From: Arenicellales bacterium
GTDB taxonomy: Bacteria; Pseudomonadota; Gammaproteobacteria; Arenicellales; JAJDZL01
Direction of reading: 5' to 3'
Length of the DNA: 64,000 nt
NCBI GenBank assembly: GCA_951813075.1
Contig: OX638343.1
Coordinates: 2,869,999 to 2,933,998 of the forward strand
Shown: positions 43,101 through 53,011 of the stretch, piece after piece
Layout: every line of letters starts with the position of its first letter
How positions within the stretch are numbered: position 1 is the stretch's first letter
Program-made: the position numbers and the translations under genes
Notes under the pieces: generated by a model
Told to the model about the DNA's origin: nothing
The model's database searches: none
What the model saw: the letters and a program-made list of their open reading frames with translations, nothing else

Positions 43101-44873
43101 ATGGCTATTCGAGCACTGGACCGGGAGCAACTGCGCCAAGCGCCTTATCATCCTCGTTTTTTCGGTGTCAACGGTGCTGTTACCAGTGAGCATTATCTGG
43201 CAGCAAATGCCGGATCAGACGTTTTGAAATCGGGCGGGAATGCGGTTGATGCAGCAGTGGCTGCCGTTCTCGTCGAAGGTGTTGTCAATCCGCATCAGCA
43301 CACAATCGGGGGTGAATGCCCCATGCTCATTCAGATGGCGAATCACGCTGAGCCGATTGTCATCAATGGCAATACTATGGCACCGGCCGCAGCGTCAGTC
43401 GAGAATTATCGAATCCGGGGATATTCCGATGTGCCAGATACCGGGATTCTTGCTGCTGGCGTTCCTGCCGCACTAGGTGCTTGCACCACCGCATTGGAAA
43501 AATACGGGACCATGTCCTTCACGGACGTTTGCAGTCGTGCCCATGAAATCGCTAAAGGGTTTCCCGCTCACCGTGGATTGTTGTTCATGCCCGATTTCGG
43601 CGTCCATGACATTCAAGATCTGATACGTACTGACTGGACGAATACGGCGGCAGTTTATTTACCGGATGATACATTGCCGAATCCCGGTCAATTGCTTGTG
43701 AACGCCGCACTGGCGGACGTTTTTCAGACTTTGATGAATGCGGAGAACACTGCCAATGGAAGTCGCGAACAGGGTATTGCAGCAGTAAGAAAGGAATTTT
43801 ATTCTGGCGATTTGGCGTCCGAAATAGCAAAACATTCCGAACAGCGTGACGGATTCCTGACTCGCAACGACTTGCAGGCATTTGAAACGCGAATTGAATC
43901 ACCCGTGTCGGTCAATTTTGATCATGTTCGTGCATATAAGTGCGGACCTTGGAATCAGGGTCCAGCATTGCTGCAGACGCTGTCGATTCTAAAGAATTTT
44001 CCGATTGGTGATATGAAGCATAACTCAGCTGAGTATCTTCATATTGTTATTGAAGCTGTCAAGCTTGCCTTTGCAGATCGCGAGCAGTGGTATGGTGACC
44101 CTGAATTCGTTCACGTACCAACTCAGGAACTGCTCAGTGATGAATATGGTGCCATACGTTCGAAACTGATTGACCCTTCAAATGCAAGTGATCAAATCAT
44201 TCCAGGCGATCCGACCAGACTGATGGACGCGATGCCTGTGGAGGAGCGTGTTGGTGGAAAATCCTGGGGACATGGAACCGTTCATGTAGACGTGATTGAT
44301 CGGGACGGAAACATGGTTGCGGCGACCCCCAGTGGTGGCTGGCTCAAATCTTCCGAGCTTGTTAAGTCACTTGGGGTTCCTCTGGGAAACAGATTGATGA
44401 CGTTCTACCTCGCACCGAGTCATCATCCGGGTATCATCGCACCTTTCAAGCGACCGCGCACCACCATCAGTCCAACGTTGGTACACAGAAACGGTCGGCC
44501 TTGGATGGTGTATGGCAGTATGGGTGGTGATCAGCAAGATCAGTGGATGTTGCAGTTTCTATTGAACAGAGTGGTATTTGATATGACGATCGCCCAGGCG
44601 ATAGAGGCGCCGAAATTCTCGAGTCACCACTTTCCGGGTTACTTCGCACCTCACGAATTTAACAAGAAACTTGTGGCGATTGAGGAAGGTGTCGGCGAGG
44701 GTACATTGTCCGGACTTTGTTCGCGTGGACATTCGATTGAAGCGAGGCCAGACTGGACCGAGGGTTATCTGCTTGCTATCGAAAGAGACGCAGAAACCGG
44801 TTTGCTTGAAGCGGGTTGCGACCCGCGCGGTGCGAAAGGCGACGTATTTCCGGCGGCCGCGTATTGCTGGTAG
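43101..44873 (+). CDS. Gamma-glutamyltransferase family protein (second GGT homologue)
   Basis: This 590-residue Ntn-hydrolase-family protein has the probable autoprocessing Thr393 in WGHGTVHVDVIDRDGNMV, where classic GGT has TTH; the first Thr is kept. VTSEHYLAANAGSDVLKSGGNAVDA-type sequence at the N-terminus and KRPRTTISPTLVHR match GGT-like proteins. No signal peptide is visible, so it is probably cytoplasmic, unlike the GGT at 4.2-6.0 kb. The true substrate (gamma-glutamyl compound or acyl amide) is unknown. It lies between fhs and folD. Confidence 0.85.
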   Translation: MAIRALDREQLRQAPYHPRFFGVNGAVTSEHYLAANAGSDVLKSGGNAVDAAVAAVLVEGVVNPHQHTIGGECPMLIQMANHAEPIVINGNTMAPAAASVENYRIRGYSDVPDTGILAAGVPAALGACTTALEKYGTMSFTDVCSRAHEIAKGFPAHRGLLFMPDFGVHDIQDLIRTDWTNTAAVYLPDDTLPNPGQLLVNAALADVFQTLMNAENTANGSREQGIAAVRKEFYSGDLASEIAKHSEQRDGFLTRNDLQAFETRIESPVSVNFDHVRAYKCGPWNQGPALLQTLSILKNFPIGDMKHNSAEYLHIVIEAVKLAFADREQWYGDPEFVHVPTQELLSDEYGAIRSKLIDPSNASDQIIPGDPTRLMDAMPVEERVGGKSWGHGTVHVDVIDRDGNMVAATPSGGWLKSSELVKSLGVPLGNRLMTFYLAPSHHPGIIAPFKRPRTTISPTLVHRNGRPWMVYGSMGGDQQDQWMLQFLLNRVVFDMTIAQAIEAPKFSSHHFPGYFAPHEFNKKLVAIEEGVGEGTLSGLCSRGHSIEARPDWTEGYLLAIERDAETGLLEAGCDPRGAKGDVFPAAAYCW

Positions 44874-44915
44874 GCGCGGGTCGACAATCCGAGCGGATTG
44901 AAAAGGAATTTTAGT

Positions 44916-45794
44916 CTACTCTGGTATCCTGACTTCGTGCTGGCTGCAGGCGGCTTTCAATGTATTTTGCAGCAGGCTTGCTATCGTCATGGGTCCGACA
45001 CCACCTGGCACTGGTGTGATGGCGCCAGCAACTTTTTCTGCTTCGGCGAATTCGATATCACCCACCAGTTGCGATTTCCCAGTTTCAGATTTGATTCGAT
45101 TGATTCCGACATCAATCACAGTTGCTCCGGGTTTCACCCAATGTCCTTTGACGATGTGCGCTTTACCAACCGCCGAGACCAGAATGTCTGCCTGTTGGCA
45201 TATCGTCTTTAGATCACGTGTTCTGGAATGGGCAATGGTGACCGTACAGTTTTCCTGAAGCAGCAGGGTGGCAAGGGGTTTCCCGACAATATTGGAACGG
45301 CCGATAATGACCGCATTCTTTCCACTGAGGTCCTCATCGTTCGATTTCAATAACTGCATGCAACCAAGTGGCGTGCATGGTATCAATGAATCCATACCGA
45401 TGTTCAGCAGTCCGACATTCAGTGCATGAAACCCATCTACATCTTTCTGTGGCAGAATTGAGTTAATTACAATTTCCGCGTTAATGTGATCGGGAAGCGG
45501 TAACTGCACCAGAATTCCGTGTACCAGAGGGTCTGCATTCATTCGCTCGATCAGATCAAGAAGCTCACTTTCGGTGACACCCGCCGCCAATTTGTTGTGA
45601 AAGGAGTTCATTCCGGCCTGTGAGGTCTGAATGATTTTGTTTCTGACGTAAACCTGACTCGCATCGTTATCGCCAACCAATACTACGGCCAGTCCTGGGA
45701 TAAGACCATGCTCTGCCTTGAGCAGTTCCACCTTTTCAGACACGCTCTGTCTCAAATTCGCAGCAAGCGCTTTGCCATCAATCAATCTTGCCAT
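44916..45794 (-). CDS. folD: Methylenetetrahydrofolate dehydrogenase / methenyltetrahydrofolate cyclohydrolase
   Basis: This 292-residue bifunctional FolD interconverts methylene-, methenyl- and 10-formyl-H4F in the cytoplasm. Motifs include YVRNK (catalytic Lys region), [36 protein letters not shown] and [15 protein letters not shown]. The length is typical. It is convergent with the GGT-like gene, and CAATCCG/CGGATTG (44885-44900) forms a short hairpin between the two. Confidence 0.95.
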   Translation of the reverse strand: MARLIDGKALAANLRQSVSEKVELLKAEHGLIPGLAVVLVGDNDASQVYVRNKIIQTSQAGMNSFHNKLAAGVTESELLDLIERMNADPLVHGILVQLPLPDHINAEIVINSILPQKDVDGFHALNVGLLNIGMDSLIPCTPLGCMQLLKSNDEDLSGKNAVIIGRSNIVGKPLATLLLQENCTVTIAHSRTRDLKTICQQADILVSAVGKAHIVKGHWVKPGATVIDVGINRIKSETGKSQLVGDIEFAEAEKVAGAITPVPGGVGPMTIASLLQNTLKAACSQHEVRIPE

Positions 45795-46020
45795 TCGTCA
45801 CCTGATCCGAAATGATATGTTGGAGATGATCCGCAAATTTTATATGCATATCGCCGAATGGATTCATAAAATTGTCTAATCGGTTGAGGATTAATTGACT
45901 TCGTTCTCGATCTTCTAAAATGCGCGTTGCGGGTTGCACCGTTTTGATGCCTGGAGGAAGAAATTTCTGTTATTGCGGAGAGTGGATTTACGGGGTGTAA
46001 ACGAGACTTAACCTGGACAA

Positions 46021-46587
46021 ATGATTCAGCATTCAGAATTAATAAAAAAATTTCCCATCGTAGGTGTCATGGGGTCAGGTAGTGCGGGGTGTGAAAACCA
46101 AGCAGTTCCCCTCGGTCGTTGGCTGGCTACGATAAACGTTCATCTTCTAACTGGTGGCGGCATGGGGGTGATGCAGTCGGTCAGTCGAGCATTTGCTGAG
46201 TCAGAAGGAAGAAAAGGATGGGTCATCGGTGTGATACCTGGGTACTTTGATCAGGCTACGCACAGATACTCAACATCTGCGGGCTATCCGAATCAGAATG
46301 TCGAGATTCCGATTTTCACACATTTACCGTACTCAGGTGACAGGGGAAAAGATCAACTTTCCCGCAACCACATCAATGTACTGAGTTCGAATATCATCGT
46401 AGTTTTACCCGGACAGTCGGGAACGGCGTCGGAGGCCGAACTAGCGGTCATTTATAATAAACCCGTCGTCGCATGGTTGGAAAATCGATCGCAGATTGCG
46501 AATTTACATTCACAGGTGCCGGCAGTCAGCGATCTGGATCAGGTAAAAGAGTTCGTCACCCGCCAAATTCGGAAATTCAATGGATGA
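46021..46587 (+). CDS. LOG/SLOG-family nucleotide-binding protein
   Basis: This 188-residue Rossmann-like protein has LLTGGGMGVMQSVSRAF and the PGQSGTASEAELA motif (PGGxGTxxE-like) of the LOG/SLOG superfamily, related to TIGR00725 and lysine-decarboxylase-like phosphoribohydrolases. Members cleave nucleoside monophosphates or bind nucleotide signals. Its last eight bases overlap the nudC start, so the two are probably translated together. The exact substrate is not known. Confidence 0.78.
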   Translation: MIQHSELIKKFPIVGVMGSGSAGCENQAVPLGRWLATINVHLLTGGGMGVMQSVSRAFAESEGRKGWVIGVIPGYFDQATHRYSTSAGYPNQNVEIPIFTHLPYSGDRGKDQLSRNHINVLSSNIIVVLPGQSGTASEAELAVIYNKPVVAWLENRSQIANLHSQVPAVSDLDQVKEFVTRQIRKFNG

Positions 46588-47557
46588 TCTCAAACGTTCA
46601 CTTCTGAACGTCTTTACTTACAGTAATCTTGACCGAATGGTTGATCGGCGTAAGGATGCCGAGCACCTCGCTTCGCTTCAGACATCGTTATCAGCCCGAT
46701 TCGTATTATTCCATCAAGACCAGTTTCTCATGTCGGAGGAGCCCAACCCGGCACCCGTACTAGTCGAATCTGGTAGCATCGACCGTTGGCAATGCTCTAT
46801 CGAAACCAGCGTTTATCTTGGTTGCCGGGGAGAGCATAACTATTTCGCCCTGGAAATTGGTGATACGTCCTGGCTGTATGGGAATTTTTCCGACAACGCC
46901 AATTTCGTCGAGCTTCGCGAGAATGGATACAGCCTGAAAGCCGAGGATGCGACACTGTTGTCATACGCCAAGGCGATGTTCCACTGGCATCGGGCACACG
47001 GATTCTGTGGCGTATGCGGTGCGGCAACACTGGCTGTTCAGGGTGGACACTGCAGGCGGTGTACCAAGCCAGAATGTGCGAAATTACATTTTCCGAGAAC
47101 TGACCCCGCGATCATAGTTGCAGTCACCAAAGACTGCAAGTGTCTGTTTGGACGACAGAAAGCATGGCCACAATACCGATATTCAGTAATTGCAGGTTTT
47201 GTCGAACCAGGTGAAAGTGTGGAACAGGCAGTCGTGCGCGAGGTTCTGGAAGAAACCGATATCAGTCTCGACACTGTCGATTACCACTCCTCGCAACCGT
47301 GGCCGTTTCCCGGATCAATAATGCTGGGCTTCACCGCAACCGCGTCTAGCTATCAAATCCGGCTGAACGACGGCGAGCTTCAGGATGCCCACTGGCGAAG
47401 TGTTGATGAGGTTGTTGACGGCCTCATTTCGGGTGAGTTTCGCGTTCCTCCGCGCCTTTCTATCGCCTATAGGTTGATTGAGGATTGGTTCAATGAACAT
47501 TCATCGCGCAAACTGTCTGTTGTTATGGACGATCTCGGTATTGTTCGATTGTGGTAG
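46580..47557 (+). CDS. nudC: NAD(+)/NADH diphosphatase (NudC)
   Basis: This 325-residue Nudix enzyme hydrolyses NAD(H) and removes NAD caps from RNA. The zinc ribbon is CGVCGA then CRRCTKPEC, followed by a Nudix box (GFVEPGESVEQAVVREVLEE) and the SQPWPFPGSIMLGF motif specific to NudC. The start ATG overlaps the LOG-family stop. Confidence 0.93.
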   Translation: MDDLKRSLLNVFTYSNLDRMVDRRKDAEHLASLQTSLSARFVLFHQDQFLMSEEPNPAPVLVESGSIDRWQCSIETSVYLGCRGEHNYFALEIGDTSWLYGNFSDNANFVELRENGYSLKAEDATLLSYAKAMFHWHRAHGFCGVCGAATLAVQGGHCRRCTKPECAKLHFPRTDPAIIVAVTKDCKCLFGRQKAWPQYRYSVIAGFVEPGESVEQAVVREVLEETDISLDTVDYHSSQPWPFPGSIMLGFTATASSYQIRLNDGELQDAHWRSVDEVVDGLISGEFRVPPRLSIAYRLIEDWFNEHSSRKLSVVMDDLGIVRLW

Positions 47558-47654
47558 TCACTATATTGGAAAAGAGTCGGGTATCACACACTGAATCTCA
47601 ACAACGGTCAACGCTATAATTTCTGCATATATCACTGCATCGAGGGAAGTGCGA

Positions 47655-48323
47655 TTGCTGACTTCAAAACTATCTAACCGCGAGCAAGTTTTCAGTGACG
47701 TTCGACAGTCACTGGAGCGGCTGGGCCCATCAGTCAGACATGCCGCACAGGCTGAGTACGAGAGAGTCATGTCCACCGAAACCCCGCGACCGGTTGTTGA
47801 TGGACTCCTCGTTGACAATTTTTTGACCAAGCATGCCGCCGTGCATGGAACATCGAAAATTGTCCGAAGTAATGCGGAGGTTCCAGATGCACTCAGCGAG
47901 TTTCTTGAAGCGCACGATCTGCCGGCGCAATTGATCATGGGGTCGTCGCAGTTTCTTGCTGATTTTGACTGGCCGGATCATTGGGAGATTGAAACGCGGA
48001 CCGCTAAGAAAACTGACGATGTTTCAGTGACCGATGCAGTATGTGCGATCGCGGAAACAGGTACGATCATGCTTGTCAGTTCGCCCACCGCATCGTCGAC
48101 ACACGCATTTTTACCTGAGAATCATGTTGTGATCATCAATGCCGGAAAGGTTGTCCGGCATCTAGATGATGCGCTCCGGTTGGCCTCGTCAGAGATCGAC
48201 AACAGCACCTCAGGTGTACACATGATTACTGGTCCCTCGAAAACAGCCGACGTGGAGCAGACGATCCAGTACGGCGCACACGGACCGCGTCGATTACATA
48301 TCATCGTTATCGATGCAAAATAG
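47655..48323 (+). CDS. LutC/YkgG-type LUD-domain protein
   Basis: This roughly 222-residue LUD-domain protein resembles LutC, a subunit of the L-lactate oxidation complex LutABC. Motifs are [37 protein letters not shown] and [26 protein letters not shown]. lutA and lutB are not nearby, so it is an orphan here. I prefer TTG 47655 because GAGGGA lies seven bases upstream; GTG 47649 is too close to it. Its stop overlaps the fabA ATG at 48313 by 11 bases. Confidence 0.82.
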   Translation: MLTSKLSNREQVFSDVRQSLERLGPSVRHAAQAEYERVMSTETPRPVVDGLLVDNFLTKHAAVHGTSKIVRSNAEVPDALSEFLEAHDLPAQLIMGSSQFLADFDWPDHWEIETRTAKKTDDVSVTDAVCAIAETGTIMLVSSPTASSTHAFLPENHVVIINAGKVVRHLDDALRLASSEIDNSTSGVHMITGPSKTADVEQTIQYGAHGPRRLHIIVIDAK

Positions 48324-48849
48324 TGTTGAGATGAATCAGGGTCTTCCGCGTAAGTCAAATTTCGACTACAGCGATCTTCTGGCGTGCGGACGAGGGGAGT
48401 TATTTGGTGAAGGCAACGCACAGTTGCCGCTGCCACCGATGCTGATGTTTGACCGCATTTCGAATATTGACAGTACCGGAGGAGATTTCGGTAGAGGAAT
48501 AGTAGAGGCGGAGCTGGACATCAAGCCCGATCTTTGGTTTTTTGACTGTCATTTCCAAGGTGATCCCGTCATGCCAGGCTGTCTCGGTCTGGACGCTCTA
48601 TGGCAGCTGGTTGGATTTTACCTTGGTTGGCTGGGTAAACCGGGCAGTGGTCGTGCGCTGGGCTCAGGAGAGGTCAGGTTCACAGGGCAGATTACAGACG
48701 AGATCAGGCTCATCACCTATAAAATTCACATCAGGCGGGTGATTGCCACCAAGTTGGTTATGGGAGTTGCCAATGGTATTGTGGAAGCAGATGGAAAACC
48801 AATCTATAAGGGATCTGACCTGAGAGTCGGATTATTCAAGTTGAAGTAA
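48313..48849 (+). CDS. fabA: 3-hydroxydecanoyl-ACP dehydratase/isomerase
   Basis: FabA dehydrates 3-hydroxydecanoyl-ACP and isomerises the product, the branch point of anaerobic unsaturated fatty acid synthesis. The catalytic His80 lies in [14 protein letters not shown] and Asp94 in [17 protein letters not shown]. The length of 178 is normal. fabB follows two bases after the stop, the classic gammaproteobacterial pair. The start may be ATG 48313 or ATG 48331. Confidence 0.95.
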   Translation: MQNSVEMNQGLPRKSNFDYSDLLACGRGELFGEGNAQLPLPPMLMFDRISNIDSTGGDFGRGIVEAELDIKPDLWFFDCHFQGDPVMPGCLGLDALWQLVGFYLGWLGKPGSGRALGSGEVRFTGQITDEIRLITYKIHIRRVIATKLVMGVANGIVEADGKPIYKGSDLRVGLFKLK

Positions 48850-48851
48850 GC

Positions 48852-50066
48852 ATGAGAAGAGTTGTTGTAACAGGACTAGGTATTGTTTCAAGCATTGGAT
48901 GCAACCAACACGAAGTGACGACGTCATTACGCGGTGGTATCTCCGGCATAAGCTTTGAGCCGCAGTATGAGGAATTGGGTTTTCGCAGTCAGATACACGG
49001 TGCGATCGACATTGATCTTGATCGCGCGATCGAGCGAAGGGCGCGTCGATTTATGGGCGACGGAGCAGCGTATAACTATATTGCGATGCAGGAAGCGATC
49101 GAGGATGCGGGATTGGTTGATGAAAAAATTTCCAATCCTCGAACCGGTATGATTATGGGCTCTGGAGGTGCCTCAACGGAAAACATAATCGCCGCGACCG
49201 ATATGCTCCGGTCGAAGGGAATTCGCAGTGTAGGTCCGTTTCGGGTACCGCGAACCATGTCCAGCACCAATTCAGCGACCTTGAGTACCTATTTCAAAAT
49301 TCAAGGTGTCAGTTATTCAGTCAGTTCCGCATGTGCCACCAGTGCACACTGTATCGGTAACGCGATGGAACTGATTCAGTTGAACAAGCAGGATATCGTC
49401 TTTGCCGGTGGAGGTGATGAGGTTCATTGGTCAATGACAATGCTGTTTGACGCCATGCGTGCTCTGTCAGCAGGATTTAACGATCGTGCCGAGCAGGCAT
49501 CCCGTCCTTTTGATGTCAACAGAGACGGGTTTGTCATCTCCGGTGGCGGTGGTGTCGTAGTCCTTGAGGAACTTCAAAGTGCGCTTGAGCGAGGCGCGAA
49601 AATCTACGCCGAACTGATTGGCTACGGTGCTACTTCAGACGGTTTCGATATGGTCCAACCCTCTGGTGATGGCGCTGTTCGCTGCATGCGGTTGGCACTC
49701 GAGAACGTCGAGCAACCGTTGGACTACATCAATGCCCACGGAACCAGCACACCGATTGGCGACACTCAGGAACTGCATGCCATACGCGAAGTCTTCAGTG
49801 ATGTACCGAGAATTGCATCCACCAAATCGCTGACGGGCCACGCACTGGGGGCTGCGGGTGTCAATGAGGTAATCTATACCCTGTTGATGATCGATAACAA
49901 CTTTATCAGTCCCTCAATCAATATTGATGAACTTGACCCGGTTGCGGCGGACCTGCCCATTGTCCGCGAGCCGATTGAGAACATAGAAGTGAACACCGCC
50001 ATGTCGAACAGTTTTGGCTTCGGCGGAACCAATGCAACGTTGGTATTCCAGAGATTATCCCAGTAA
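48852..50066 (+). CDS. fabB: 3-oxoacyl-ACP synthase I
   Basis: This 404-residue FabB elongates cis-3-decenoyl-ACP and other acyl-ACPs. The active Cys161 lies in [12 protein letters not shown], and His residues lie in [11 protein letters not shown] and [12 protein letters not shown]. The close spacing with fabA indicates an operon. Confidence 0.95.
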   Translation: MRRVVVTGLGIVSSIGCNQHEVTTSLRGGISGISFEPQYEELGFRSQIHGAIDIDLDRAIERRARRFMGDGAAYNYIAMQEAIEDAGLVDEKISNPRTGMIMGSGGASTENIIAATDMLRSKGIRSVGPFRVPRTMSSTNSATLSTYFKIQGVSYSVSSACATSAHCIGNAMELIQLNKQDIVFAGGGDEVHWSMTMLFDAMRALSAGFNDRAEQASRPFDVNRDGFVISGGGGVVVLEELQSALERGAKIYAELIGYGATSDGFDMVQPSGDGAVRCMRLALENVEQPLDYINAHGTSTPIGDTQELHAIREVFSDVPRIASTKSLTGHALGAAGVNEVIYTLLMIDNNFISPSINIDELDPVAADLPIVREPIENIEVNTAMSNSFGFGGTNATLVFQRLSQ

Positions 50067-50079
50067 TCTGCATCCAATC

Positions 50080-51171
50080 TTGAGTTCAACTGAACAAGCG
50101 CTGATTCAACCGCATCGAAACCCAATGCATGTAGCGGTGTGGTTGCTGATCATCTGCGCCATGATTTACTGTGCGATCGCGATTGGGGGTTATACGCGCC
50201 TGACGGACTCCGGCTTGTCTATGGTTGACTGGCATCCGGTATCCGGAGTACTGCCTCCGCTTTCACAAACGCAATGGATTGCTGAGTTTGAACATTACCA
50301 GCAGTTCCCCGAATTTCAGACAGTCAATTCTGATCTGTCTCTTGAAGGATTCAAGCGAATCTTTTGGATTGAGTATGCGCATCGTATTGCCGGTCGGCTC
50401 GTGGCGCTCGCGTTCTTGCTGCCTTTTATTTTTTTTCAGTTGCGCGGCTATCTCAGCATCGCGATGAGTTTGCGGTTGATTGCAGTCTTTCTGGCTGGCG
50501 CTCTACAGGGATGGCTGGGTTGGTTCATGGTCCAAAGCGGCATGGTGAATGACCCATCAGTCAGTCAATATAAACTTACCGCTCATTTGAGTCTGGCGGT
50601 TCTCATCTACAGTTATGTCTTGTGGCTGTCGATCGGGTTGATTTGTGGAAAATTACGCTTGAAACTTGATGGTTCAAATCGGTTGTTCGCAGGTATTTCC
50701 TTCTGTATTGCACTGGTTGTCATCATGCTGGTGAGCGGTGGCTTCATGTCGGGTACACGCGCGGGCTTTGTCGTCAACACCTTCCCCCATATGAATGGCG
50801 AGTGGATTCCAGATATGCTTTTTTCACTGACGCCACTATGGGCGAATCTTTTCGAAAACGTCATCGCCATTCAGTTTATCCATCGCTGGGTTGCTTTTGC
50901 GGTAGTTGGGGTGATTACCATTCTCTGGTTTCAGCGGTTTTCGATGAATCGCTCTGCAACCCGGGTTATGTTGGATATTGTGATGGTTGTTGCAATCTGC
51001 CAGTTTAGTCTCGGAGTGGCAACTTTAGTGAGTCGGGTGCAATTGCCCGTTGCCCTGGCACATCAATCCGGATTTGTGATGTTGCTGAGCGCATTGATCA
51101 TTATGCTGAGATTGATTGTGACTGGACAGCGTGACGGGACGATGCATACAGACAGAATCGTTGGTAGCTAA
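50080..51171 (+). CDS. ctaA: Heme A synthase (CtaA/COX15, alphaproteobacterial-type)
   Basis: This integral membrane enzyme oxidises heme O to heme A for aa3-type oxidases. It has eight predicted helices. Motifs are IGGYTRLTDSGLSMVDW, IEYAHRIAGR, SQYKLTAHLSLAVLIY, FIHRWVAF and VALAHQSGFVMLL, which carry the heme-ligand His residues. The start is uncertain. TTG 50080 lies 14 bases after fabB and gives 363 residues; ATG 50125 is the alternative. An extension inside fabB is rejected. No oxidase subunits are nearby. Confidence 0.88.
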   Translation: MSSTEQALIQPHRNPMHVAVWLLIICAMIYCAIAIGGYTRLTDSGLSMVDWHPVSGVLPPLSQTQWIAEFEHYQQFPEFQTVNSDLSLEGFKRIFWIEYAHRIAGRLVALAFLLPFIFFQLRGYLSIAMSLRLIAVFLAGALQGWLGWFMVQSGMVNDPSVSQYKLTAHLSLAVLIYSYVLWLSIGLICGKLRLKLDGSNRLFAGISFCIALVVIMLVSGGFMSGTRAGFVVNTFPHMNGEWIPDMLFSLTPLWANLFENVIAIQFIHRWVAFAVVGVITILWFQRFSMNRSATRVMLDIVMVVAICQFSLGVATLVSRVQLPVALAHQSGFVMLLSALIIMLRLIVTGQRDGTMHTDRIVGS

Positions 51172-51183
51172 GGAGGAATTGAA

Positions 51184-52524
51184 ATGCGGACTTGGATCAA
51201 GAATCCCTTGGCAGTTTTTGCCGAGGATGCGGCAGGCGGAATCGTTGTTGAAGATAACCGAATAGTCGAATGTCTTGCAAATGGCTCGGCGCCAAAGTCC
51301 CCTTGTGATAGAGAGTTCGATGCTTCCGAGCATGTCATATTGCCTGGGTTGATCAATGCGCATCATCATTTCTTTCAGACGCTGACGCGTGCGTACGGAC
51401 CTGCATTGAACAAGGAACTGTTCGCGTGGCTGACGACACTGTATCCGGTCTGGTCTCGATTGACAGCTGAGCAGTTGGCGGATGCGACAGAACTGGCACT
51501 CACCGAGCTTTTGCTTTCTGGTTGTACGACCGCCTCAGACCATCACTATATGTTCCCGGAAGGGCTTGAAAACGGCATTGATATCCAGGCTGAAGTTGCA
51601 GAGAAAGTCGGCATACGCGTTACACTGACGCGAGGCAGTATGGACCTATCGGTCAACGATGGTGGATTGGCACCCGAATCTACGGTTCAAAAGACGGATG
51701 TCATACTCGCTGACTCTGAGCGCGTCATCGGGAAGTATCACAATTCAAGTGAAGGTGCAATGCAGCAGATCGCCCTTGCGCCATGCTCTCCATTCGGTGT
51801 AACTCGCGAGCTTATGATCGAGTCGGTGCGCTTGGCTGACGAATTCGGCGTTACGCTGCATACGCATCTTGCGGAGACTGAGGATGAAAATAATTTCTGT
51901 CTTCGCGAATATGGTTGCCGTCCAGTCGATTATCTCGAAGGGGTTGGCTGGATGAAGGACAATGTCTGGCTGGCACATGGAATCCACTTTAATCAAGACG
52001 AGATCAAACGTTTGGGTTCAGCAAATGTCGGAATCTCGCATTGTCCAGGTTCAAACATGCTTCTTGCTTCCGGTATCTGCCCGACTCAGGAATTACTGGA
52101 AAGCGGTGCTCGTATCGGAATCGGCGTGGATGGCTCTGCTTCTGAAGATGCTTCCAACATGATTCAGGAAGCGCGATTGGCATTGCAAATTCAGCGGCTT
52201 CGATATGGTTCCAAAAAAATCACACACCTTGATGTAATCGAATGGGCTACAAAGGGGTCAGCTGCATGTCTGGGTCGGGATGACATCGGCAGCATCGCTT
52301 GCGGAAAGCAGGCAGATTTGGCGATGTACAAACTCGACGAGTTACGATTCTCAGGTGCAGGAAATCCTCTTGCCGCCTTGATTCTTTGCGGTGCGCATCG
52401 CGCCGATCGTGTCATGGTCGCCGGAGTCTGGCGGGTACTGGATGGCAAAATTCCAAATATTGATTTGCAGGAACTCATGGCGCGGCATCAGGCATCATCT
52501 CGAAAACTCATACAGATGCATTAA
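51184..52524 (+). CDS. 8-oxoguanine deaminase-type amidohydrolase
   Basis: This 446-residue metal-dependent amidohydrolase of the TrzA/AtzA/8-oxoguanine deaminase group has LPGLINAHHHFFQTLTRAY (metal His), LHTHLAETEDEN, WLAHGIHFNQDE, ISHCPGSN and GIGVDGSASEDASNMI (metal Asp and neighbours). The wording of these segments matches Pseudomonas 8-oxoguanine deaminase, which makes urate from 8-oxoguanine. AAGGAGG precedes the ATG. Other aminohydrolase substrates remain possible. Confidence 0.83.
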   Translation: MRTWIKNPLAVFAEDAAGGIVVEDNRIVECLANGSAPKSPCDREFDASEHVILPGLINAHHHFFQTLTRAYGPALNKELFAWLTTLYPVWSRLTAEQLADATELALTELLLSGCTTASDHHYMFPEGLENGIDIQAEVAEKVGIRVTLTRGSMDLSVNDGGLAPESTVQKTDVILADSERVIGKYHNSSEGAMQQIALAPCSPFGVTRELMIESVRLADEFGVTLHTHLAETEDENNFCLREYGCRPVDYLEGVGWMKDNVWLAHGIHFNQDEIKRLGSANVGISHCPGSNMLLASGICPTQELLESGARIGIGVDGSASEDASNMIQEARLALQIQRLRYGSKKITHLDVIEWATKGSAACLGRDDIGSIACGKQADLAMYKLDELRFSGAGNPLAALILCGAHRADRVMVAGVWRVLDGKIPNIDLQELMARHQASSRKLIQMH

Positions 52525-53011
52525 TTACCGACCGTCACATCGTCAAATAATCATTCAAAATTCGTCGTTACAGATCACGATAGCAAGGGATTTTGGCTAA
52601 GTTCATTTATTCTTGCCCTTAGCGAATTTGGCGATTTGCTCAGGTGCTCCTATAACCTGAATTACAAAATAATTGCGTTCGCAATAAAGGACTTTGCCCA
52701 TTGGTGCGTTCTATTTCCTTTACCATTCACACTAACCTGTAATATTCTGTTTATTCATTCATACACTACATCGTGGTGCATAAGTTCGAAACGATTCAGA
52801 TTTACGCTGTACAAATTTCTTGTGTAAACTGCAAACCACTCACAAATGATTCGTAACAGGATCATTTGTATTGAATAAGTTAGTCGAGCCGTAAATTTAA
52901 AATTTTGCGGATACACTTCGGATTCATTAGGTCGATGATGAATGCGCGATTACTCCGAAAAATTGGCTGTGAGCAGGATCGTATCCATTCTAAACTGAAA
53001 GCCTTACCAGG
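52525..53011. other. Intergenic region before the ammonium transporters
   Basis: These 487 A/T-rich bases presumably hold the amt promoter. A 9-bp inverted repeat (52842-52869) is listed separately. I did not find a convincing sigma-54 -24/-12 element (GG and GC ten bases apart in the right context). Confidence 0.4.
52842..52869. promoter_or_regulatory. 9-bp inverted repeat upstream of amt (possible operator or hairpin)
   Basis: ACAAATGAT (52842-52850) and ATCATTTGT (52861-52869) form a perfect inverted repeat around a 10-base centre, about 143 bases before the first amt start. It has no T tract, so it is not a terminator. It could bind a dimeric regulator. Confidence 0.3.

Noticed and set aside
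52525..53011. Sigma-54 promoter before the Amt genes
   Set aside because: Candidate GG and GC pairs do not match the -24/-12 consensus at the right spacing.
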